Assembly: GCA_025345505.1 (NCBI GenBank)
Contig: JANVCC010000174.1
Location: 3,375,893-3,439,892 of the forward strand
Reading direction: 5' to 3'
Source of the DNA: Todiramphus chloris collaris
Lineage: Eukaryota > Chordata > Aves > Coraciiformes > Alcedinidae
Length of the DNA stretch: 64,000 nt
Each line of letters opens with the position of its first letter. Position 1 is the stretch's first letter. This document shows, piece by piece, positions 36,001-43,452 of this stretch. The translations under genes and the position numbers were made by a program. Under the pieces are notes generated by a model that saw only the letters and a program-made list of their open reading frames with translations, was not told the origin of the DNA and ran no database searches.

Positions 36001-36205
36001 ATGAAAAACGAATCCCTTGCTTCCATGTCACTTGAGATTCAAGATCCTTCCAAGAAGGATCCAGGTACCAACTCCCCTGCTGCTGTGCCAGCTGTAGCAG
36101 ACAACATACGCAGACAGACACGTGAGCCAACGTACCCAGGACACCACTCTTCCATTGAAGCAAGGTAGCTTTGCATTGTCGTCTGAGATTTCCTCCTTTA
36201 CCACC
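1..36205 (-). CDS. DVL1: Dishevelled 1 (DVL1), partial: exons 2 to 14
   Basis: Thirteen minus-strand exons join in one frame into about 467 codons without a stop; all complete introns are GT-AG. Seen: the end of DIX ([18 protein letters not shown]), a basic cluster ([11 protein letters not shown]), a PDZ domain with the FLGISIVG ligand-binding loop, and DEP ([13 protein letters not shown], then [18 protein letters not shown]). DVL1 identity rests on [18 protein letters not shown], the VKSDM stretch, [17 protein letters not shown] followed by NAVIGADVVDW, and [21 protein letters not shown]2 and DVL3 differ at these places. Known of the family: a cytoplasmic Wnt scaffold that polymerises through DIX with Axin, binds Frizzled through DEP and PDZ, and acts in beta-catenin and planar-polarity signalling. 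Exon 1 (start codon, most of DIX) and the rest of the C-terminal tail lie outside the window. Exon numbers assume the usual 15-exon gene. Confidence 0.96.
61..527 (-). other. DVL1: DVL1 intron 13
   Basis: 467 bp between the exon 13 donor (GTAAGT in sense, ending at 527) and the exon 14 acceptor. Around 250-290 there is a short stretch resembling the CCCCATTTTACAGA segment of an inverted MIR SINE, too short to call. Nothing else recognised. Confidence 0.85.
528..695 (-). CDS. DVL1: DVL1 exon 13, most of DEP domain
   Basis: 168 bp, phase 1 to phase 1. It encodes nearly the whole DEP domain, from [14 protein letters not shown] through [25 protein letters not shown] is the domain that docks Dishevelled to Frizzled and to acidic membrane lipids and can domain-swap (family knowledge). 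The sense acceptor is TTTTAG before GAGCAGAC. The donor is GGCA followed by GTAAGT, slightly unusual in having CA rather than AG before GT but otherwise a full consensus. The codon split A|AT restores Asn with exon 14. Confidence 0.96.
696..1061 (-). other. DVL1: DVL1 intron 12
   Basis: 366 bp with a GTAAGC donor and TTTTAG acceptor in sense. It contains a GATCAAAGG motif at 929-937 that matches the TCF/LEF consensus on the plus strand; functional relevance is unknown. Nothing else recognised. Confidence 0.85.
1062..1193 (-). CDS. DVL1: DVL1 exon 12, pre-DEP and start of DEP
   Basis: 132 bp. It encodes [20 protein letters not shown], then [20 protein letters not shown] and AVIG. The VKSDM and [20 protein letters not shown] stretches match DVL1 better than DVL2/3, which carry [20 protein letters not shown]. 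It starts with two bases completing a Lys codon with exon 11 (A|AA) and ends one base into the Gly codon shared with exon 13. The donor is TAG|GTAAGC. Confidence 0.96.
1194..5913 (-). other. DVL1: DVL1 intron 11
   Basis: 4720 bp. I found no exon-like conserved peptide, RNA gene or clear transposon in it on either strand. The open frames present are short and have no recognisable domain. A CCTTTGATC motif (TCF/LEF-like) lies at 3488-3496. The stretch 4680-5600 is AT-rich and of low coding potential. Confidence 0.8.
5914..6063 (-). CDS. DVL1: DVL1 exon 11, PDZ-DEP linker
   Basis: 150 bp. It encodes the linker after [23 protein letters not shown] then [12 protein letters not shown] and a Ser/Thr-rich run ending [11 protein letters not shown]. 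The PIDPAAW block is invariant in Dishevelled proteins, and YPRYGMSPS resembles DVL1 (YPRYGTSP in mammals). The acceptor is TTTTGCAG, preceded in sense by a run of 15 T (positions 6086-6100). The donor is GAAA|GTAAGT. Ser/Thr-rich linkers here are typical casein-kinase target regions in the family. Confidence 0.95.
6064..7655 (-). other. DVL1: DVL1 intron 10
   Basis: 1592 bp between the exon 10 donor (GTGAGT) and the exon 11 acceptor. Apart from the T15 run (sense) that forms the exon 11 polypyrimidine tract, I see no gene, RNA or clear repeat. Confidence 0.85.
7656..7723 (-). CDS. DVL1: DVL1 exon 10, end of PDZ
   Basis: 68 bp. It encodes [20 protein letters not shown] followed by PR, the last PDZ strand and the conserved CWDP motif. 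[18 protein letters not shown] is the DVL1 form; DVL3 has [18 protein letters not shown]. The first base completes a Gly codon with exon 9, and the last G begins the Ala codon shared with exon 11. The acceptor CTTCTTCCCAG and donor GTGAGT are both strong. Confidence 0.96.
7724..8157 (-). other. DVL1: DVL1 intron 9
   Basis: 434 bp with a GTGAGC donor and a CCCAG acceptor in sense. No additional feature recognised. Confidence 0.85.
8158..8234 (-). CDS. DVL1: DVL1 exon 9, PDZ helix region
   Basis: 77 bp. It encodes [20 protein letters not shown] then [24 protein letters not shown] is the PDZ segment containing the alpha-B helix that lines the ligand groove. It starts in phase 0 directly after the Gln codon of exon 8 and ends two bases into a Gly codon. 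The acceptor is TTTCAG and the donor AGG|GTGAGC. Confidence 0.96.
8235..8571 (-). other. DVL1: DVL1 intron 8
   Basis: 337 bp. It opens with an atypical donor, CAG|GTTGGT, and ends in TTTCAG. Nothing else recognised inside it. Confidence 0.85.
8572..8711 (-). CDS. DVL1: DVL1 exon 8, PDZ core
   Basis: 140 bp. It encodes [20 protein letters not shown], then [20 protein letters not shown] and [14 protein letters not shown] is the carboxylate-binding loop of the Dishevelled PDZ domain, which contacts internal or C-terminal peptides such as the Frizzled tail motif (family knowledge). It starts with two bases completing the Glu codon begun in exon 7 and ends in phase 0. The donor GTTGGT departs from the GTRAGT consensus at positions 3 and 4. 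Skipping this 140-nt exon would shift the frame. Confidence 0.97.
8712..9498 (-). other. DVL1: DVL1 intron 7
   Basis: 787 bp with a GTAAGA donor and a TATAG acceptor in sense, preceded by an interrupted pyrimidine tract. No further feature recognised on either strand. Confidence 0.85.
9499..9568 (-). CDS. DVL1: DVL1 exon 7, start of PDZ
   Basis: 70 bp in phase 0. It encodes [20 protein letters not shown] then LNM and the first base of Glu. [21 protein letters not shown] is a near-invariant block before and at the first PDZ strand in all vertebrate Dishevelled proteins. The acceptor is TTTTGCAG and the donor ATGG|GTAAGA. Confidence 0.96.
9569..10601 (-). other. DVL1: DVL1 intron 6
   Basis: 1033 bp. 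About 70-130 nt before the exon 7 acceptor (sense) lie two copies of GAACTGATTAAT on the plus strand (9653-9664 and 9683-9694) and a nearby GGATTAATTC, a small cluster of homeodomain-like core motifs. No gene or repeat recognised otherwise. Confidence 0.8.
10602..10695 (-). CDS. DVL1: DVL1 exon 6, Ser-rich and basic cluster
   Basis: 94 bp. It encodes [20 protein letters not shown] then [11 protein letters not shown]. The Ser/Thr stretch followed by the Arg/Lys run ([10 protein letters not shown]) is conserved just upstream of PDZ in all Dishevelleds; the DIX-PDZ linker carries kinase sites, and the basic run is a candidate membrane- or nuclear-targeting patch. One base completes the Arg codon shared with exon 5; it ends in phase 0. 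The donor is AGG|GTAAGG. Confidence 0.95.
11375..11515 (-). repeat. MIR-like SINE relic, inverted
   Basis: The plus-strand order of short blocks, CATTTTACAGATAGGGGACT, then GAGACACAGAAAGA, then TTTGCCCAAAT, then a tail with ACCCTAGATCTC, follows the inverted MIR core (Pol III-type, tRNA-derived SINE). The copy is old and diverged. Alternative: another tRNA-derived SINE of amniotes. Alignment to a repeat library would settle the family. Confidence 0.5.
15474..15566 (+). repeat. (AAGAG)n microsatellite array
   Basis: About 18 near-perfect 5-bp units, preceded by an A-rich stretch. In the sense of DVL1 this is a pure pyrimidine (TCTCT)n tract that begins 130 nt after the exon 5 donor. Open frames read through it on both strands (Glu/Arg repeats and Leu/Ser/Phe repeats) are artefacts of the repeat. 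Confidence 0.97.
15697..15835 (-). CDS. DVL1: DVL1 exon 5, acidic linker
   Basis: 139 bp. It encodes [20 protein letters not shown], then [20 protein letters not shown] and DDNTS. The YDSSSTxMSSELES block and following acidic run are typical of the DIX-PDZ linker. Phase 1 in (G|TC, Val with exon 4) and phase 2 out (AG|G, Arg with exon 6). The donor is CAG|GTAGGG, of moderate strength. The aspartate run gives a strongly acidic patch just before the basic cluster of exon 6. Confidence 0.95.
15836..25610 (-). other. DVL1: DVL1 intron 4
   Basis: 9775 bp. I examined both strands and found no exon-like peptide, tRNA, rRNA or clear transposon. The longest open frames (18352-18861 on plus, 19539-20105 on minus) have no recognisable domain and no splice context. 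AT-rich stretches lie at 18255-18300 and 22080-22145. An SP-like GC-rich patch lies around 21100-21310, without much CpG. Confidence 0.75.
25611..25723 (-). CDS. DVL1: DVL1 exon 4, Arg-rich linker
   Basis: 113 bp. It encodes [20 protein letters not shown] then [17 protein letters not shown]. The match to mammalian DVL1 is clear: [18 protein letters not shown] followed by an SHRR-type Arg-rich stretch. One base completes His with exon 3; the last G begins the Val codon of exon 5. The acceptor is CTAACAG and the donor ATG|GTGAGT. The 40 nt after the donor are U-rich in sense. Confidence 0.95.
25724..28289 (-). other. DVL1: DVL1 intron 3
   Basis: 2566 bp. It contains the AT-rich 18-bp minisatellite (27889-28085) and, 17 nt after the exon 3 donor in sense, a U14 run (plus-strand A run at 28259-28272). 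No other feature recognised. Confidence 0.8.
27889..28085. repeat. AT-rich 18-bp minisatellite with palindromic units
   Basis: Four clean 18-bp units run from 27993 to 28064 (GATATCCTATAGATAACA and variants), with a degenerate unit at 27952-27969 and flanking TATC/GATA-rich sequence. The units contain the palindromes GATATC and CTATAG, so single strands can fold back. No coding role. Confidence 0.9.
28290..28411 (-). CDS. DVL1: DVL1 exon 3, post-DIX linker
   Basis: 122 bp. It encodes [20 protein letters not shown], then [20 protein letters not shown] and two bases of His. LVLAE (DVL1) rather than LVSAE (DVL3), plus the invariant [18 protein letters not shown] block, supports DVL1. It starts in phase 0 after the Trp codon of exon 2. 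The donor is CCA|GTAAGA, with C two bases before the junction, followed closely by a U-rich tract. Confidence 0.96.
29806..29830 (+). repeat. Short (GAAA)n microsatellite
   Basis: An A-rich run of GAAAG/GAAAA units. A short simple repeat with no other significance apparent. Confidence 0.85.
30385..30455 (+). repeat. MIR-like SINE relic
   Basis: Plus-strand blocks CTTCTGTGAGTCCTTGGGTC, then AATTGCCTCACCTCTCTGC and CTCCACTTCC line up in order with the MIR core (CTGTGTGACCTTGGGCAAG, TTAACCTCTCTG, CTCAGTTTCC). Old and partial; it overlaps an unlikely 136-aa open frame. Confidence 0.5.
33211..33320 (+). repeat. A/C-rich (CAA)n-type low-complexity tract
   Basis: About 110 bp of CAA, AAAC and ACAA words with almost no T or G on the plus strand. 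In the DVL1 transcript this is a U/G-only stretch of UUG and GUUU words. Confidence 0.92.
35487..35706 (+). mobile_element. Solitary LTR-like element (avian ERVL-type)
   Basis: 220 bp bounded by TGTCCTGG and CTGACA, i.e. TG...CA ends. TGTCCTGGT at the start, a C/T-rich then G-rich middle, and a CTAAACCCTGACA-like end are the pattern I know from avian ERVL-type LTRs. The 5 bp on each side are CTAGC and CTAAC, a near-intact 5-bp target duplication as expected for class III elements. No internal viral genes are present, so it is a solo LTR left by recombination. The family name is inference. Confidence 0.6.
36136..36205 (-). CDS. DVL1: DVL1 exon 2, end of DIX
   Basis: 70 bp. It encodes [20 protein letters not shown] then VSW, the last strand of the DIX domain, nearly invariant from fly to man. 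DIX drives head-to-tail polymerisation with Dishevelled and Axin. The first base completes a Gly codon (the DFG of exon 1). The acceptor is CCAG after a T12 run in sense (plus-strand A run 36210-36221); the donor is TGG|GTACGT. This is the most 5' DVL1 exon I can find in the window. Confidence 0.96.
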
Positions 36206-38844
36206 CTGGAAAAAAAAAAAAGAAACAATAGAAAGAAAATCAAGAGTTTGAAATTACAGAAGGGACAGTAGTTTTCTTAACCAGCCCAGGAAAAATACAA
36301 ATTTGTACTAAAATGTTGGTACAGCAAGTCTTCTATGTCCAAAGAATACATGACTATTTGAACAAAGGAAACAAGTCAAAATAAAGGGTAGAATAGTACT
36401 TTTCCAGATAAGCAACCCAAAGTAGAGCTCACTTATCCTCTCGGGAAGTAAAACATTCACATTTTAAGTCAGCAAGATCTTGGTCAGGTCTGCTGAAGGT
36501 GAGTGAGCCTCCAGTCCTGCAACTCCTGGACTAAGGAGCCTTCTGGCCTCTCTAAATCCCATCCAGGATCTGGAAACAATGCTGCTGTTGACCATACCAG
36601 TGAATCCCTCTGGATTCATCCAGATGACAAGAGCAGGTTCAAAAGAAACTAGTAGTGCAGTACTAGAGAGAGGAATTAGTTACTGCCTTGAAGTACCTTT
36701 TGCAACAAGCCCCCAGTGAGCCAGCTTCTACCTCTGCCAACTAATTACAAATGTCATCTTTCAGCAGGGCACTTGACATTCTGAAGAGTTAGAGATGCTA
36801 CTTTTGGAAAACTAGGAGTAACACCACCACTAATACCTGCATTTGCACATACTCATTCTCTTTTAAAGAAGGAATGAACGTTCTCTTCTTTCTCCACGTT
36901 TATTTGCGTTGTTAATGGCTCTCAGTACAATATGAGGCAGTCTTCACCCCTCTCTTGTTACTGGAAAGTAAAACATTTTCATAGATTCATTTAATTTCTA
37001 ATGCATCTCTCCTCCCTTCGCCTTTTGGCAACAAAACAGATGATTTCAGTATTCATTTTAGTCACTTACACCTAGGCTCTGAGACAATGAAGGGCAAACT
37101 CCAGTGAAATCAACAGATCCTCAGTGCTTTCAGAACCTCTGGCAATTCAATGAGGTTCTCAGACCTGTAATTCTGGAGCTGCAGACTCTGTGCAGACAGA
37201 GGACTTCAACATTTGCATGGATCTGCAGCCCCAGTGGACTGACTCGAGTTCAGACACTATCTTTTGTGTTTCACAGAGTCCTGGAGAGAACATGCATTCA
37301 GCAAAGATCCAACTGCTGAATCAGCAAAAAAAAACCGAAGATGCTGCAATAATTTTACCTTGACAGCTGCATGTTTTAAACGGCAGTGTCTTCCCACCCT
37401 CCCCATGGCAATGCCCCTTACCCCAGCCCAGAAACCAAGTTCTGCACAGAGCTCTAAGATTTAGGTGAAAGCCAAGCACTAAACCCATCCTGGTTGTGAG
37501 GTTCTCTTGGGGGTCTCCTACAACTGCCACCTAGAGCAGCAGCCAGGATATCCCCGCAGCACTGCCCGGGCTGGCTGAATTGTCCTTGCGACGGAGAACG
37601 AGCTCGCTGCAGTCCCTGCTCGCAGACCAAGGCACTATCACGGCATCCACCTTCTGCTGCAGCTGAAGGGAACAACTTCCAGATCTGTTGCAACTTGAAC
37701 TACTAAATATAGCCTTGAGCTATGAGGCAAGAGAATGACAGACTGTAATTCCCAGCTTGCTCTGGGTAGCAATCAACAGCGCCAAGAACATCAAAGACAG
37801 CAGCAGCCACTAATTTCAAATATCACTGTTTTACAAATCATTATTTGTAGTAAAGAGGCAGCTCCTTTCAGTTCTCAGGGAGGAGAAGCAATGGAGAGAG
37901 AGAGCAAGAAAGGAAGGGGAACGGTTGCTGCCGTATGCTTCAGCCTGAGGACAACCTGCTACTCAGAAAGACAGCTTTGGCTCTACAAGAACTGCAAGGG
38001 CAGAGGGAGACCCGTGCCACCGTCTGCTTCTGGAACACGCACGGTCTCTTAGGAACCAACACACACAGCAGCTTAAGACCAGGCTGGGTAAGGCCCAGAG
38101 TAACGGGTTCACAACCTAGAGCCAGCCCAAGCTAGCGCAGCAAGGAAGAGGTGATGCAGTTGGTCTGCTAGAGACCTCGTACTGAGGTGAAGAAAAGTCT
38201 GTAGGTATTGGAAGTGCTCCACTGTGGAGAGAGGACACCAGTGCTCTCCAATACAGCTGTTAAAAGACTATCTGATAATAAGAAAAAGGACCGTCTGATA
38301 CCAAGGAACACATCCCCTGGTCTCACAGCCTTGAAACTTCCCTTCCAAAGAGGGAATACTTGTTTCCTAGGTCACATCCTGCCTCCTGGCAACGCTGTGC
38401 TGTGTAATTGCTGGCGAGGCTGGGACACGTGCAGCCTCTGCCGAAGCACACACAGCCTTCCACTTAACCGGGGTTATGAGCCACGTGGGGTCACAGAGAA
38501 GAGGGCAGATAAACACCCATCCACAAAGCCATTTACAAAGCTACCACTCTGAGAACACCAAATGGTAACAGAACCATTTCCAGGTAACTTGGGTTACCAT
38601 CATCCCAGCAGCAAATCCAGCCCCTACTGCTGTGTCCCAGCTGTACACAGTTCTCTGCAAAGGGAGGGCAGGAAGACCTTGCCAGCACGCCAACAATTTA
38701 GCTAGAGACTATTCTTAAACGTTCAGGGACTTGCAACATTCTCCTCTTCACCATAGTCCAGAAAAGCCTTGAGGCACAAGATCCTTTAGTTCACCCTTCA
38801 AATGCATCTACCAGGTAAGAGGACGGTTGAAGAAGAACGCAGGG

Positions 38845-38935
38845 GAACGACTCACCCAAGGTCATAGAGAATCCATCAGTGACAGCTCTTGAGGAAGACC
38901 CCACACTTGAATACCCCCAAGCAGCTGCCCTACAC
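38845..38935 (-). repeat. MIR-like SINE relic, inverted
   Basis: The plus strand reads ACTCACCCAAGGTCATAGAG, then CATCAGTGACAG, then GAAGACCCCACACT, matching the order CTTGCCCAAGGTCACACAG, AGTGGCAGAG, GAACCCAGG of an inverted MIR core. Diverged and partial. Confidence 0.45.
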
Positions 38936-39962
38936 TGTCAGCAAGCTGCCCACTATCAAATCTCTCAACAGTCTTCACTTAGAAAAATCACGTGCTAAAA
39001 AAGGGTGTGGATGCGCGGGGAAGGGGAGAGGGGAATAGTTCTCAGAAACTCACATCCTCTGCTTTATTTGACTTAGAGGAGATTTAAGAACTAATTACTA
39101 AATGAAACAATCCCTGCTGGTCACAGCCCCTCCTTCCTCTCGCTTCCTGGAATTGTGTCTGGATCCTCTGGCTTTGCTACCACCCTACCCTGCACGAATA
39201 GGAACAATCCCAGTCGTGTTCACCCTCGCACACCTCACCTGTTTCTGTGACAGGTTTACCCCCCTGCTCACCCTCCCAGTATCCTGACCTCTTCTTTTCC
39301 TCCAGAGAGGATTTTAGCGCAAAGACCAAGGATTATTTTAAGTTCTCACTCTCATTCCTCTGCCAAGGTGTTTGCTGCCTCAGAACATATGCTGGCTCCG
39401 TACTAAGAATTCTGAGTGAACCCCACAAACCTCTAATGAGTCACTGATTCATTTAGGCAGCTGGATATTAAAGACTGGGTTTGATAGTATTGCATACGCT
39501 TGCATTTTGGTTGCATCATGCACGTATGTGAAAGACTTAATCTCCAGAATTAGCCAGATTATTTTTTTTTCTTTCTTTTTCTTAATAAGGAAATTCTCCT
39601 CTGCTTGCTTCACCAGTTGCAGGCCCAACCCTCCAAGGCCACGTAACTGGGAAATGCAGGGATGTGCCAGCAGTGTGGGCCCCGCAGATTCCTTCCTTAA
39701 TCTGTGCCGTGCCACAAAGAGTGCATCCCAAAGTACTGCAGCACCAGATTCAGCCCATTTTATCACCGTGATGATAATCAGGTCTTTTCTTAACTCTCTC
39801 TTACTGCCCTTTACTGACGGGAGGAGGGAGAGAGAAGCTTCATTCATTATGTTTTATAACTTACTTGGAGAGAAGGCAAATTAAGCCATTTGTCCTCCAC
39901 GTATCTCCAGTGACTCCCATCACCACAAAGGCAAGGAAGAGATTATTCAGATATTAGCCTTG

Positions 39963-40113
39963 ATTCACAGAGTCGTGTAGGTTGGTAGAGAAATCCAGGG
40001 GTCATCCAGTCCAACCTCCTGCTCACAGCAGGCTTAGGTGACTCAGGGCCACGTCCAGTCAAGTCCTGAGTATCTGCAAGGATGGAGGTTCCACAGCCCC
40101 TTTGGGCAACTTG
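39963..40113 (-). mobile_element. CR1 LINE, truncated 3' end
   Basis: The plus strand contains GTAGGTTGGTAGAGAAATCC, GTCATCCAGTCCAACCTCCT, GCTCACAGCAGG, GTCCAGTCAAGTCCTGAGTA, CAAGGATGGAGGTTCCACAG and GGGCAACTTG, in the order of the reverse complement of the avian CR1 3' end. The element's sense is therefore minus, with a worn ATTCTATG-type terminus near 39963. It is 5' truncated, as usual for CR1, and has no coding capacity. This is the best single pointer to a bird or other sauropsid. Confidence 0.88.
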
Positions 40114-41096
40114 ATTCTACAGCTGAAGCAGCAGTTTTCCAGAAAGCTGATTAACTTGGCAAAAGCCTAAGTAATTGCAAACCCACCCTGCAGCCAAACT
40201 TCCATGCAGAATATAAACATCTCTGAAGATCAGACTGCTCACTACAATGCAAAAGCAAGTGACAGAGGACAGCTGTTCTTAGCAAAACCTAAGTAAAACA
40301 CAGGCAGCCACGCAGCTCCTTTAAGGGCAGTTTAAACTGCAGAACGCACGCAGCAAACCCAACAGCAAATAGCTGACATGTACAGAAAGAAAAAACCCTC
40401 TCACCCTTCTGATCACATGACAAATTGGAATACTCAACTGGAATCAAAGGCTGCAGCTTTAAAAATAGTCTTTCTGAAGCTGATTAACATTGCAGCTTCA
40501 ATCTTTAATGCAGAATCAAAACTTTAGGCTTTCTGCAGCTGAGGTCACAACACAGAGAGCCTTTAGCCACCCTTCCAACTCAGAGGAATGAATGAAAATG
40601 AAGCCAGGTGAAGTCTGGCTGGGGTATGATGTTTATTCTGGAAATAAGAAAGAGGGGAGGAGAAGAGGACTCATTTTGCTGAGCAGATAAACACCATAAT
40701 GCAGTGCAGGGCTCAACACAAAAGATCCGCAGCCTCTGTGATGCAGGGAAGCCTCAGATCTTGCCTGCACCCCGCTGGGCGAGCGCACTGGGAACGGTGT
40801 TGCAGCGTCTGAGGCAGACCCACCGTGCTTCTCTACGGAAGGCTCCTGCCAATCACTCCTCAAAATACCACAGAGCCAGAGTGGAAGCAGAGCTCTCCTT
40901 TTCAGGTTGCTATTCATAAACACCACTGACAATGCTTTGCCTTTCCACACATGCACTTTTGTACGCCAGCTCCCACGTAAGCCCGTCAAAAATGAATAGG
41001 AAGGCGCTGCCCACACTGACGATGGAAATGACACACCCAACTGTGGAACAAAACCCTCTTCAAAACCCTCTTCAAACAAAGGTATCCAGCCCCGAC

Positions 41097-41205
41097 GCAC
41101 CTGAGAGCTCTCCTAACAGAACAGCCGAGCAGCAGCGCCGCGCGATCGGCGGGGGCTCCGCCGCGCACGGTCAGCATCCCTTCGGCACAAAGGCACCGAT
41201 TAAAG
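41097..41205. promoter_or_regulatory. Small CpG-dense patch in intron 1
   Basis: About 14 CpG in about 110 bp, including CCGCGCGATCGGCGGGGGC, against a CpG-poor background. Neighbouring stretches at 40745-40835 and 41725-41800 are also CpG-elevated. Possible unmethylated regulatory element or alternative promoter; no DVL1 first-exon coding sequence is adjacent. Role is inference only. Confidence 0.35.
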
Positions 41206-41849
41206 TGTGGTGGCACTGCCCAGCTTGAGGTTAGCCTCCCATTCCTCCCCCCGTGCACATCTACCTCCTTTTTACAGGGTCTGTTCAAATTACAGCCAGA
41301 AAATGTGTGCAGCGGGTGTTAGGGAGGTCACTTCTTCCTGCATAGGTGACAAATGTATTGAGAAACACTCTCTTTTTCTTCATTTATGTCACCAGATGCT
41401 ACTCTCTCTCTAGTGTTATTCTTAACACTTAAAAATCCAAACACACAGCTTCCCTGATTCTGTCTGCAATTAACAGGTAAGGCACTCAGGTATTTACACA
41501 CTGGTTACCCTCTCCACACCAGATCTGCAGCATCACGCCGCACGCTTTGCCCCAGAACTGCCTCTTCCCCGGTTCTTTGGCTCCACCTTCACCCCTGGAG
41601 GCACACCCAGCAGCCTGTCAGGCCAGCCTTCCAGCACAGCAAGGATCAGTTACCGTCTTCCAGGAGAAGTGCAGGGTACTGGAAAAGTTTTGTCACTTTG
41701 GGTCTATACCAGATACGGACCTAAGCTTAAGCACACGGAAGAAGAACGACCGTGTTCCGTCGGAGAGAGCCGGCCTGAACCTGCCCTTCGTTTCGAACAA
41801 AGCTGCCCTTTCTAGAGCGATGAGCTGGGACTTGAGGACAACTACATCT

Positions 41850-41926
41850 GTGCAGGCTCCACTCTGGCACCAACCCCCTGTATGGTCTTGAGGAGGTCAT
41901 TACACCCCCTCTTACTACAAGAAACT
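41850..41926 (+). repeat. MIR-like SINE relic
   Basis: CTCCACTCTGGCACCAACCC, CCTGTATGGTCTTGAGGAGG and TCATTACACCCCCTCTTAC follow the MIR core order (TGGCTCTGCCACTAAC, CTGTGTGACCTTGGGCAAG, TCACTTAACCTCTCT). An old, partial copy. Confidence 0.5.
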
Positions 41927-43324
41927 TACAGGACCTTCATGTTTAAAGGTTCCTTGAGGACTATTTAAAACAAGCATTCGAGCAGCAGAAAGCCTCATTG
42001 CTTGGTTGGAGAAGTCCAGAGTTCTGCTTAAGCAAGATTCCGGCACATGAATCCAAAAAGAGCATGTGAGGGAGGGAGGAAAGCAGAGATTACTTTCCTT
42101 AGAGCTGCCTGACTGTGAAGAGGGGAATTCAGACCTACAGCCATCCAGCTGAGCCATCTGCATCGCGCTCGGAGCGCTTTCAAGAGCCTATCAGTCGTTA
42201 CCAAGTGCAACAGTCCGACACAGTGACTCATACTCAAAGGTTCCACGTGTTTTCAACCAACTGGTACTTGGGCTCCCAGCCCAGATCTGTCTCATCCTCC
42301 CATTTCAGTCAAGAGCAGCACAGCCTGACTCGTGCCACGCTCCAGACCCTCGCCAGAGCTTCTACCCATTATCTTGAACGCGGCTCCAAATATAGTGCCC
42401 TTTGCAGCATCTATGAGGAGTGGCTTCCCATTAAGTATTTTAAATATTTACGCCTGGCCATTAACCGGCGTATCGAGAATACGAGCTGCTTCTCTGCTCC
42501 TTAATTAACGGTGTTTCAGTGGCTGTGCAGATGCTCAAGGTGTGAAAATCCCACCAAAATGCAAGCATTTCTGGCGCTGTAAGTTGTTACCTATAGAAAT
42601 GGGTCTGGTTTGATTTCAGCACCCCAGCCGTGCAGTGTTACCCTCCACTTCAAGATCAGCTCACCGAGCAGAAAAAAAAGGTTACTCTTAATAATGTGCA
42701 CAGAGAAGCCAAGAAAACGGGTGACTTTTGGAGTCTTACTATTTGTTCCCATCAATACCATCTACTCCCTTGGAAAGGGTCCGGAATAAAACCGGCCAAA
42801 TTGTTCCTAACGAGCAAAGCGTTTTAGCCACACTGCCAGTCTTCTGTCTTTTCTGTTATTTCCCTTTTTCCTCTACTCCCCAGGTTATTTTGTAAATTAT
42901 TTATGTGCCTATATTACAATCTCACAGGTGTCAATGAATCTATTCTTGCAACTGTCCCAAGGGACAGACACATCTCATCGTCAGCTCTGCTGTAAAGACA
43001 AGGAAGTCACAACACAAAGGGAGAGGTCAGCATGATTCTGACCTGAACCGAGATTTCCAAGTCCCAGTCCAGTGTCTAGTTACAAAAAAATAAATATTAA
43101 CAAGCCCTCATAAAATTAAATAGTTCTTGAAAACAACCGAGGAAAAGCATTAAGAAAGAGACTACTGGCAACAGGTTAGCTGTGGAATGCCCACTGGAAA
43201 CAGCTAGCTCTGATTTTGCTCTCCCCAGAGTGCAATTATCTTCAAAACTCCGGAGCAGGACACTCTCAAAATAGCGCTTGGAGATGACATTCACACAAAG
43301 TCAAAGCAGAGATGCAGCCTGTTG

Positions 43325-43452
43325 AAAACGTAAGCCTCTGCGGGCTGAAGCCAGGCCGTGACCCCGCAGACCGAGCCGCGCACCAGCTCGCCGAGGGGCT
43401 GCAGTTCCTGCCGCACCGCCCAAGTGCCGTGCTCCACGCCGGCTCTGAAGCC
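43325..43452. promoter_or_regulatory. Second small CpG-dense patch in intron 1
   Basis: About 14 CpG in about 130 bp (for example GAGCCGCGCACC, CTCGCCGAGG, GCCGCACCGCC), GC-rich relative to its surroundings. Not recognisable as coding. Candidate regulatory element; could also be a decayed GC-rich repeat. Confidence 0.3.

Larger units (their letters stand above)
28412..36135 (-). other. DVL1: DVL1 intron 2
   Basis: 7724 bp. It contains a (GAAA)n run (29806-29830), a MIR-like relic (30385-30455), an A/C-rich low-complexity tract (33211-33320) and a solitary LTR-like element (35487-35706). A minor CpG-rich spot lies at 33728-33785. No exon, RNA gene or nested gene recognised. Confidence 0.8.

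Noticed and set aside
1-36205. DVL3 or DVL2 instead of DVL1
   Set aside because: Some residues are shared with DVL3 (EKYNFLG, YDSSSTxMSSELE, RSSSFSS), but [53 protein letters not shown] and [11 protein letters not shown] are DVL1-type.
38826-38845. Minus-strand FFFN peptide resembling YKFFFK of exon 1
   Set aside because: The preceding and following residues do not match DIX and no donor in the right phase follows.
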